Assembly: GCA_039961635.1 (NCBI GenBank)
Contig: JABRWB010000032.1
Coordinates: 19,955 to 83,954 of the forward strand
DNA length: 64,000 nucleotides
Direction of reading: 5' to 3'
Source: a bacterium
GTDB lineage: Bacteria; 4484-113; JAGGVC01
Shown here: positions 42,614 to 49,187 of the stretch, piece by piece
Layout of the letters: every line of letters starts with the position of its first letter
Numbering within the stretch: position 1 is the first letter of the stretch
Translations under genes and position numbers: made by a program
The notes under the pieces: model-generated
Seen by the model: the letters and a program-made list of their open reading frames with translations, nothing else
Database searches by the model: none
What the model was told of the DNA's origin: nothing

Positions 42614-44839
42614 TCACTCCTCCTCCCAGGGATCCGGGATGTCCGGCATCCACACGCCTCCCGGTTTCGAAGCGTCGCCGCCGCCCAGCATCTTTCCGCC
42701 GAGCTTTTCGATGTCGATCCCGCCGGTTATCCTCCGCTCCCGCGCTTCCTCTTGCTTCGCTTCGCGCTTCGGGTCGTCCCATTCGAGTATGAATTCGTCG
42801 TAGTGCTTCGACACTTCGCGCAGGTATCTTGACGGCATGGTCAAATCCACCGAAAAATCGGCGCGCGACCGCTCCTGCGGATAGCTCAGTACGAGCTCGT
42901 CCTTCGCCCGCGTCACCGCGACGTAAAACAGCCGCCGCTCCTCGTCCAGCGCGTCCGGATCGTCGAACGTCATATTGTGGGGCAGGGTGCCGTCCACGCA
43001 CCACACGAGAAAAACGACCTTCCACTCGAGGCCCTTCGCCTGGTGGATCGTCGAAAGGCAGACGCGGCCTTCCTCCACCGCCGCGGGATCCGCCGCCGCC
43101 ACCTCCTCGCCGCCGAATCCGCCGTGCAGCGCGACCTCGCTGAGCATCTCGCCAAGCGACGCGAACCTGCTGGCGTAAATGAAAAACTGCTCGATGTCGT
43201 CTTCGCGCCGCTGCGCGTTGTCGTAGTTTTCCTTCAAGTAGGCCGAGTACCGCCGCTTGTGTATCGTGCGCGCCAGCACCGCAGGATCGCGGTTCGGGAT
43301 TTCCTTCGCGATGTCGCCCAGGAAAACCGAAAGCGCCCGAAGAGAAGTCTTTCCCGCGCCGTACGCGAGATCGAGATACCTCCCGCCGATAAGCTCCGCA
43401 AGCGGATCCGGCACGCCGCTCATCGCTTCAAGGACGCGCGAAATCGTGCGCCCGCCGATGCCCTCGCACATCGAAAGCACTCGCTCCCACGCAAGCTCGT
43501 TGCGCGGCGAGCCGAAAATCACGAGGTAGGCCAGCAGATCCTTTATGTGCGCCATCTCCATGAAACGCACCCCCCCCCGGATGAAGTACGGAATCCCGTG
43601 GCGGCCCATCGCCATCTCGATTTCCTGGCTGTTGCGGTGCGCACGGTAGAGCACGCCGATGTCCGCAAGCTGTTTGCCGTCCTCGCGCAATTCCAGGATT
43701 TTCCCGGCGATGAAATCCGCCTGGTCGTCCGGGTTGCGGCACACTACGAGCGCGGGCTTGGCGCCCTCCGGCTTGACCGCGCGCAGCGTTTTCTTGAACG
43801 CTTCGGGCGTGTCGCGCAGCACCTCGTTCGCGAGCGTGAGTATGGCCTGAGTGCTGCGGTAGTTTGTTTCCAGCTTATAGGTGGCTGCGCCGGGAAAACG
43901 CTCCGGAAATGTAAGTATGTTTCGGTAGTTCGCGCCCCGGAAGCTGTAAATGCTCTGCGCGTCGTCGCCCACTACGAACAGATTCCCGTGCTCGCTCGAC
44001 CACAGCTCGACAAGCTTCGCCTGCAGGTGGTTCGTGTCCTGATATTCGTCAACAAGGACGTGCCGGTAGCGCTCCGCTATTTCCCGCCGCACTTCGTCAT
44101 GCTCCGAAAGCAGCCGCCACGTCCACAGAAGCAAATCGTCGTAGTCCATTGCGTTCTGGCGCTGCTTCTCCGCGGCGTATCGCGCGAACACGCGCTCGAA
44201 ATCGAGAATGCGCTGCGAAAACTGCGGATAGTGGCGGATGATAATCCGGTCCAGCCCCATTTCGGTGTTGACCATAAGCGAGGCGATCCGCGACAGCACC
44301 CGCGGCGCGGGGAACATCCGCTCCTTTGTATCGACGCCGCTTTCGGCGCGCACGCGCTTCATCATCCGCACCGCGTCGTCCGCGTCGAGTATCGTGAAAT
44401 TCTCGGTGAACCCCAGAAGCGGTGCGTGCCTGCGCAGCATGATGTTGCAGACGTGGTGGAACGTACCGCCGGTGATCGACGACAGGTCCGCGCCCAGAAG
44501 CGTCTCGACGCGGCCAAGCATCGCGCGCGCGGCGCGGTTGGTGAACGTGGTCAAAAGGATGTTCCCCGGCCGCACGCCGTTTTCGATAAGCCACGCGACG
44601 CGGTAAGTGATGACGCGCGTCTTGCCCGACCCGGCGCCGGCGAGCACCAGCACCGGTCCGCCGCCCGCGGTCACCGCGGCGAGCTGTTGCGGGTTGAGCT
44701 CGCTAGCGTAGTCTATGCGCGTGCGCGGCCCGGCCGCGGGCAGGGTGCGCGCGAGGCGCAGGACCTCCGGAGCGCGGGAGGCGTCGCGGTTGCCGGGCAG
44801 CCCAGCATCGTCAAATGGAACAAGTTCGTCGGTCGGCAC
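42614..44839 (-). CDS. UvrD/PcrA-family DNA helicase
   Basis: A 741-residue superfamily 1A helicase. Motif Q (LNPQQLAAV, about residue 48), Walker A AGAGSGKT (lysine 73), motif Ia TFTNRAARAM, motif II VDEYQDTN, motif III VGDDAQSIYSFRGA, motif IV YRS, motif V STIHQAKGLEWKVVF and motif VI VAVTRAKDEL are all present. UvrD/PcrA proteins unwind DNA in repair and displace RecA or RNA polymerase. It has an unusual 45-residue N-terminal extension before motif Q. GTG 44839 follows TATAAT directly. Confidence 0.93.
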   Translation of the reverse strand: MPTDELVPFDDAGLPGNRDASRAPEVLRLARTLPAAGPRTRIDYASELNPQQLAAVTAGGGPVLVLAGAGSGKTRVITYRVAWLIENGVRPGNILLTTFTNRAARAMLGRVETLLGADLSSITGGTFHHVCNIMLRRHAPLLGFTENFTILDADDAVRMMKRVRAESGVDTKERMFPAPRVLSRIASLMVNTEMGLDRIIIRHYPQFSQRILDFERVFARYAAEKQRQNAMDYDDLLLWTWRLLSEHDEVRREIAERYRHVLVDEYQDTNHLQAKLVELWSSEHGNLFVVGDDAQSIYSFRGANYRNILTFPERFPGAATYKLETNYRSTQAILTLANEVLRDTPEAFKKTLRAVKPEGAKPALVVCRNPDDQADFIAGKILELREDGKQLADIGVLYRAHRNSQEIEMAMGRHGIPYFIRGGVRFMEMAHIKDLLAYLVIFGSPRNELAWERVLSMCEGIGGRTISRVLEAMSGVPDPLAELIGGRYLDLAYGAGKTSLRALSVFLGDIAKEIPNRDPAVLARTIHKRRYSAYLKENYDNAQRREDDIEQFFIYASRFASLGEMLSEVALHGGFGGEEVAAADPAAVEEGRVCLSTIHQAKGLEWKVVFLVWCVDGTLPHNMTFDDPDALDEERRLFYVAVTRAKDELVLSYPQERSRADFSVDLTMPSRYLREVSKHYDEFILEWDDPKREAKQEEARERRITGGIDIEKLGGKMLGGGDASKPGGVWMPDIPDPWEEE

Positions 44840-44845
44840 GGGGGG

Positions 44846-44851
44846 ATTATA
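44846..44851 (-). promoter_or_regulatory. -10 element of the uvrD-like gene
   Basis: TATAAT on the minus strand, 6 bases before GTG 44839; implies a leaderless start. Confidence 0.55.
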
Positions 44852-44899
44852 GTGGGAGCAGTTTCATGCAACAGAACCAAGACGAACGCGTATGCCTGA

Positions 44900-44918
44900 T
44901 CACGAGATGTAGTCGTGA
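44900..44918. promoter_or_regulatory. Inverted repeat in a divergent promoter region
   Basis: TCACGA and TCGTGA separated by 7 bases, between the helicase and polyprenyl synthase genes; a possible operator. The same region has a direct repeat CAAATTGGAG (44991-45000 and 45020-45029). Confidence 0.3.
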
Positions 44919-45073
44919 GGTGTATGCGCTATGGATTTACATGAATGCTCACTGTTTTCCATTGATGCGCTTGGATTCAAGATCTAGCGGCAAATTGGAG
45001 TGACGTGATTTGCTCGGCACAAATTGGAGCCTCGTTACAACATGCGCCACCAACTCCTACCTCCGCCCCGTGC

Positions 45074-45079
45074 TATATT
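45074..45079 (+). promoter_or_regulatory. -10 element of the polyprenyl synthase gene
   Basis: TATATT, 7 bases before GTG 45087; implies a leaderless start. Confidence 0.5.
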
Positions 45080-45086
45080 CCCTTCC

Positions 45087-46100
45087 GTGGAGTTTTCCAC
45101 GCACATCAAGAGCGACGAGGTCGAAATCGAGCGGCGCATCCGGGAGTTCCTCCTCGGCAGCGATCCCATCGTCATCCGCTACCTCGACGCGATCACAGGG
45201 AACACGGGCAAGCGGCTGCGGCCCAAGCTCGTGATGGTCTTCGCCCGGCTGTTCGGCGAATACGACTACGGAAAGAGCATAACCTGCGCGTGCGCGGCCG
45301 AGCTTTTGCACACCGCGACGCTCATCCACGACGACGTGATAGACACCGCGCAGTTCCGCCGCGGCAGCGAAACCCTGTGCAACGCGTTCGGAAACGAGAT
45401 CGCGGTCATCGTGGGGGATTACCTCCTGGCGATTGTCTTGGATCGCGTCGCCAAAGTCCGGGATTTCGAGGTGCTCGACATGTTCGTCGGCACCTCGAAA
45501 AAGCTGGGAGTGGGCGTGCTTGTCGAAGTCAACAACCGCAACAACTTCAAACTCGCCGTGGACAACTACCTTTCGGTTATCGAGTTAAAGACCGCGGTGC
45601 TGTTCGAGCACTGCACGCGCCTCGGCGCGTATCTCGGCGGCGCGGATGCGGAAGGGCGCAGGCTCGCCGGCGAGTACGGAAGGGATTTCGGCATGGCGTT
45701 TCAGATCGTGGACGACCTTTTGGACATCGCCGCCGATCCAAAAAAGACCGGCAAGCCGTCGTTCAACGACTTGAAGGAAGGGCGCATCACGCTTCCGCTG
45801 ATCCACGCGATCGGAAAGGATCCGTCAATCGAAACGCTCATGAACGGATGGCAGGAGCGACCGTCGGCGGAGTCGGCGGACGCGCTCAAGGCGCGTCTGC
45901 GCGAGCTCGGCTCGATGGACTACTCCAGGAAAAAGGCCGAGGAGTATTTGGCGAAGGCGCGGGAAAAATCCGCAATGCTTGTGCCGCGCTGGCAGTCCGA
46001 ATCCGCCCGGTCGGATTTGGAAGTGATAGAGTCCGGGCTGTTCGCGCTGCTCGAAGAAGCGGGGCAAAATAATACGGAAATGCCGCAAAATCCAGGCTAG
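45087..46100 (+). CDS. Polyprenyl diphosphate synthase
   Basis: A 337-residue trans-isoprenyl diphosphate synthase condensing isopentenyl diphosphate with allylic diphosphates. The first aspartate-rich motif is HDDVID (aspartates 82, 83, 86) and the second VDDLLD (209-210), each with the expected neighbours (RRGSETLCNAFG; KDPSIETLM). Product length cannot be read off safely; the segment before the first motif (AAELLHTATLIHDD) resembles long-chain enzymes that supply quinone side chains. GTG 45087 follows a TATATT element. Confidence 0.92.
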   Translation: MEFSTHIKSDEVEIERRIREFLLGSDPIVIRYLDAITGNTGKRLRPKLVMVFARLFGEYDYGKSITCACAAELLHTATLIHDDVIDTAQFRRGSETLCNAFGNEIAVIVGDYLLAIVLDRVAKVRDFEVLDMFVGTSKKLGVGVLVEVNNRNNFKLAVDNYLSVIELKTAVLFEHCTRLGAYLGGADAEGRRLAGEYGRDFGMAFQIVDDLLDIAADPKKTGKPSFNDLKEGRITLPLIHAIGKDPSIETLMNGWQERPSAESADALKARLRELGSMDYSRKKAEEYLAKAREKSAMLVPRWQSESARSDLEVIESGLFALLEEAGQNNTEMPQNPG

Positions 46101-46288
46101 TCGGACCTTTTGGCGCGTCTCGATTTCCTTTTGTGCCCGGCCCGGCGACCTTTCATGTCGCGAAGTACGGACTCCCAATAGGCGATGCGTTGCTCGTAGC
46201 TCAGCCCTTTGAGCTCTTCATGTATTTGGAGAGCTGCCTTTCGCTTCATTGCGATGCAGTCGATCCTGAATTTTTCAGTCAATTTCAA
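46097..46288 (-). CDS. Small partner protein of the PIN-domain gene (antitoxin-like)
   Basis: A 63-residue helical, basic protein (IAMKRKAALQIHEELKGLSYEQRIAYWESVL). Short proteins of this pattern (MKR..A..I.EEL..L..EE.IAYW) are commonly encoded next to PIN-domain genes like the one here and are presumed antitoxins. It overlaps the PIN gene by 14 bases. Two TTG starts are possible: 46288, or 46282, which has better spacing from GGAGG. It ends 4 bases inside the convergent polyprenyl synthase gene. Confidence 0.65.
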   Translation of the reverse strand: MKLTEKFRIDCIAMKRKAALQIHEELKGLSYEQRIAYWESVLRDMKGRRAGHKRKSRRAKRSD

Positions 46289-46751
46289 TCACCTCCATAG
46301 GAGAGCGGATTTCCAATGAGGGGTAGCCCATAAGTAAGTTCACGGCATTGTACATTCGAATCAGCCGCAAGTTCACTAGATGTCTGAAATTCCAGCTTGC
46401 AATTAGATCGCAGCGGGCAACGGTAGCCAAAGCTACGTGTGCTGCATCAGTCTCCCACTTTTTTGAAATTATCTTGTTTGCTACATAAGCTGATATGAGA
46501 CGCTCGGCCTCGGCTACGCTGTCAATCGTTTCGGCATCGAAAGTAATATCGCGATAAAAATTCCTAACCGGCTGCGGCGCTGTCGATATTTCCTTTTCGA
46601 CAACAGGTGAATTCACAAGCTTGATTTCACCAGAGTCAACCAGGGAAAAAAACTTCGTGCTCGGAACATCGAATTTATCGTCGAATACGCCGCCATATAC
46701 GGACGTATCGGCGTAAATCCTAAGCGGAAAAGGAAATCTGCCTGATCCCAC
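46275..46751 (-). CDS. PIN-domain protein (VapC-like toxin candidate)
   Basis: A 158-residue PIN-domain protein with the acidic residues expected for a metal-dependent RNase: IYADTSVYGG near the N-terminus, VVEKEIS, and WETDAAHVALA followed by LIASWNFRHLVN. In VapC-type modules such proteins cleave RNA and are neutralised by the adjacent small protein. The gene is AT-rich (row 46441-46500 is 22 of 60 G+C), unlike its flanks, consistent with transfer. GTG 46751 follows TATACT directly; the gene starts 15 bases after the nadE stop. Confidence 0.8.
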   Translation of the reverse strand: MGSGRFPFPLRIYADTSVYGGVFDDKFDVPSTKFFSLVDSGEIKLVNSPVVEKEISTAPQPVRNFYRDITFDAETIDSVAEAERLISAYVANKIISKKWETDAAHVALATVARCDLIASWNFRHLVNLRLIRMYNAVNLLMGYPSLEIRSPMEVIEID

Positions 46752-46757
46752 GGTACA

Positions 46758-46763
46758 AGTATA
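46758..46763 (-). promoter_or_regulatory. -10 element of the PIN-domain gene
   Basis: TATACT on the minus strand, 6 bases before GTG 46751 and almost touching the nadE stop codon; implies a leaderless start. Confidence 0.5.
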
Positions 46764-46766
46764 CCT

Positions 46767-48383
46767 CTATCCGCCGTACCTGTTCACAATCGGCATCTTG
46801 CGCCCGATACCGAAAGCCTTGCGCGTGATGCGCAGGACTGGCGCGGCCTGGCGCCGCTTGTACTCGCTTCCGCGAACCAGGCGGAATACGAGAGCGATTT
46901 CTTCCCTTGCGAATCCCCGCGCGATTAGTTCGTCCGGCGAAAGGTGCTCCTCAACGACCGCGTCCGCGAGCGGGCTGATACGCGCGTAATCGAACGGATC
47001 CACCTGGCCGTCGCGCAGCTCCGCGGAAGGCGGCCGCGTCAGCGTGCGCTCCGGAATTATTTCCGCGCCTTTCGTTTTGTTGTACCAGCGGGCGAGCGCG
47101 TACACTTCCGGTTTGGAAACGTCGCCGATAACCGCAAGCCCGCCGCACATGTCGCCGTACAGCGTGGAATATCCCAGCGCGTATTCCGTTTTGTTTCCCG
47201 TGGCGAGCACGAGCGCGCGCCGGTCGTTCGAAATCTCCATCAGGATTTTGCCGCGCTCGCGCGCCTGAAGGTTTTCCACCGTCACCGGATCGCGGTATTC
47301 GCCGCATACCGATACGAACCGGGATTTCGCGATCTCGACGGACTCGTCAATCGGCATTACCAGGTACTCAATTCCGAGAGAGTGCGCCAGCGCTTCCGCG
47401 TCCTCGCCGCTCATCGCCGCGCTGTGGCGGGACGGCATATACACACCGATTACATCGCCGCTTCCCAGCGCTTCCGCCGCAAGGCAAGCCGTCAGCGCGC
47501 TGTCTATTCCGCCTGAAAGCCCGATGACGGCCCGCTCGAATCCGCACTTCCTAAAGTAGTCCCGTATTCCCAGGCAAAGCGCGTGGAACACCTCCGATTC
47601 GAAATCGAATGCGCGGTGCGGCGCTTCCTTCGGCGGCTCCGAGCCGGAATTCCCCGTCTCCACAACCACCAGCGCTTCTTCGAATTGCGGGCCGAGAGCC
47701 ACAAGCCGCCCTTTCGAGTCCACCGCCATGGACTCGCCGTCGAAAATAAGCTCGTCCTGCGCGCCGACCAGGTTGCAGTAAACCATCGAGACCTCGTTCG
47801 CGATCGCATGCATCCGGAGCAGGCCTAAGCGCTCCTCTCTTTTTCCCGCGTGAAACGGGGAGGAAGAAAGGTTGACAACGGTTTTGGCGCCCGCGCGGGC
47901 GAGCTCCTGGACTATTTTGCGATCGTAATCGCCGTCCCAGATGTCCTCGCAAATCGTCACGCCAATTTTCTTCCCGGCGAATTCCACCGGCGCGATTTCA
48001 TCCGCGGGCCGGAAGTACCGCCACTCGTCGAACACGTCGTAAGTGGGCAGAAGCGTTTTGTGAATAACGCGGGCGACTTCGCCGCCGGAAACAAGCGCTG
48101 CGGCGTTGTAAAGCTCCCCTTCCGGGCCGCGATCCACGAATCCGACGAGCGAGGGCAGGGGAAGCTCCTGCGCCAGGCCGCCGTACAGCAAGGCGAGCTG
48201 GTCGGCAATAAAATGCCGCTTGAACAGCAAATCCTGCGGCGGATAGCCCGTCGTGGCAAGCTCCGGCGTGACGAACAGCCCGCAACCGGCATCTGCGGCG
48301 CGCTTTGCGTATTCGATTATCCGCGCGGCGTTTCCGGACAGGTCGCCCACGGTCGTGTTGATTTGGCCAAGCCCGATGCGCAC
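46767..48383 (-). CDS. nadE: Glutamine-dependent NAD+ synthetase
   Basis: A 538-residue two-domain enzyme making NAD+ from deamido-NAD+. The N-terminal nitrilase-type glutaminase (about 1-250) has the catalytic cysteine in VTICEDIWDG and the segment NLSSSPFHAGKR; the C-terminal synthetase domain has the ATP pyrophosphatase loop GLSGGIDSALTA and ATGNKTEYALGYSTLYGD. GTG 48383 follows TATAAT directly. Divergent from rsmD with -10 elements only 12 bases apart. Confidence 0.95.
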   Translation of the reverse strand: MRIGLGQINTTVGDLSGNAARIIEYAKRAADAGCGLFVTPELATTGYPPQDLLFKRHFIADQLALLYGGLAQELPLPSLVGFVDRGPEGELYNAAALVSGGEVARVIHKTLLPTYDVFDEWRYFRPADEIAPVEFAGKKIGVTICEDIWDGDYDRKIVQELARAGAKTVVNLSSSPFHAGKREERLGLLRMHAIANEVSMVYCNLVGAQDELIFDGESMAVDSKGRLVALGPQFEEALVVVETGNSGSEPPKEAPHRAFDFESEVFHALCLGIRDYFRKCGFERAVIGLSGGIDSALTACLAAEALGSGDVIGVYMPSRHSAAMSGEDAEALAHSLGIEYLVMPIDESVEIAKSRFVSVCGEYRDPVTVENLQARERGKILMEISNDRRALVLATGNKTEYALGYSTLYGDMCGGLAVIGDVSKPEVYALARWYNKTKGAEIIPERTLTRPPSAELRDGQVDPFDYARISPLADAVVEEHLSPDELIARGFAREEIALVFRLVRGSEYKRRQAAPVLRITRKAFGIGRKMPIVNRYGG

Positions 48384-48389
48384 GCGCCG

Positions 48390-48395
48390 ATTATA
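48390..48395 (-). promoter_or_regulatory. -10 element of nadE
   Basis: TATAAT on the minus strand, 6 bases before GTG 48383; implies a leaderless start. Confidence 0.55.
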
Positions 48396-48407
48396 GCCCT
48401 TCCGATT

Positions 48408-48413
48408 TATAAT
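48408..48413 (+). promoter_or_regulatory. -10 element of rsmD
   Basis: TATAAT, 26 bases before ATG 48440, leaving a leader of about 20 bases that carries GGAGGA (48425-48430). It lies back to back with the nadE -10 element. Confidence 0.5.
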
Positions 48414-48439
48414 TTTGCCGCGGTGGAGGAGTGCCGCGT

Positions 48440-49009
48440 ATGTTAAGGATAATTTCTGGCGAGCTTGGCGGTAGGGCGATAAAAACGCCTACCGGTCGCG
48501 GTACCCGTCCGCCGCTCACCCGCGTCCGCAAGGCCGTATTCGACGTGCTGCGCCCGTATCTGGACGGAGCATGCGTTCTGGACCTGTTCGCCGGCTCGGG
48601 AAGTTACGTTTTCGAGGCGCTTTCGAACGGCGCGCGCCGCGCGACCGCGGTCGAGTTGTCGCTCGCGGCCGCCGCCGTACTGGAAGAGAACGCGGATGTG
48701 CTGGGAGTGAAAGACCGAGTCAGGATATTCCGTGGAGACGCGTTCCAGGCGATTCCGCGCTTCTTCGAGGAAAAACTGAAGTTCGACGTCATTTTCGTCG
48801 CGCCGCCCCAGCGAAGGATGATGGTCGAGCGCACCCTCGACGCGCTGCGCCGCCATCCGCTGATGGAGGATGAATCGCTGATCGTATGCCAGTTCGGGAC
48901 GGCGGAGGTTGGCGGGCTGGATCGTCTTCCCTTCTGGGAATGGCAGCGCAAGACCTACGGGAACACCGAGGTCGCGTATCTGGGGATGGAAACTGCGCAT
49001 CGGGCGTAG
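48440..49009 (+). CDS. rsmD: RsmD-type 16S rRNA guanine-N2 methyltransferase
   Basis: A 189-residue SAM-dependent methyltransferase of the RsmD family, which modifies G966 of 16S rRNA. It starts with LRIISGELGGRAIKTP, has the SAM loop VLDLFAGSGSYVFEALSNGA, and ends with a normal C-terminal region. The catalytic DPPY/NPPY position reads APPQ (FVAPPQRRMM), so the usual acidic or amide residue is alanine. ATG 48440 is preferred over GTG 48431 because GGAGGA lies 9 bases upstream. Confidence 0.85.
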   Translation: MLRIISGELGGRAIKTPTGRGTRPPLTRVRKAVFDVLRPYLDGACVLDLFAGSGSYVFEALSNGARRATAVELSLAAAAVLEENADVLGVKDRVRIFRGDAFQAIPRFFEEKLKFDVIFVAPPQRRMMVERTLDALRRHPLMEDESLIVCQFGTAEVGGLDRLPFWEWQRKTYGNTEVAYLGMETAHRA

Positions 49010-49042
49010 GCACACAGCCGTAAGCCATGTAGAAAACTGTAT

Positions 49043-49087
49043 AAAAAAGGGACGCCGAAGCTGTGGGGGGGCATCGCTTCGACGTCC
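49043..49087 (-). terminator. Intrinsic terminator after the acylase gene
   Basis: GGACGCCGAAGC (49050-49061) pairs with GCTTCGACGTCC (49076-49087), twelve positions with one mismatch, followed on the minus strand by a T-run (49048-49043). It lies about 100 bases after the stop codon at 49188 and probably ends the whole minus-strand block from 60357. Confidence 0.8.
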
Positions 49088-49187
49088 TGACTCAATTATA
49101 CCGGATTCGACATGCATATGTCGAATGCAAGGCGCCCGAAATTCGAAATTTCATAATCCGGGATGGATTGGCTCGAGTGCGGCGAAG

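Noticed and set aside
42977..44899. Plus-strand open frame of 640 codons opposite the UvrD-type helicase
   Set aside because: The helicase has all SF1 motifs; the opposite frame is arginine/histidine-rich without domains.
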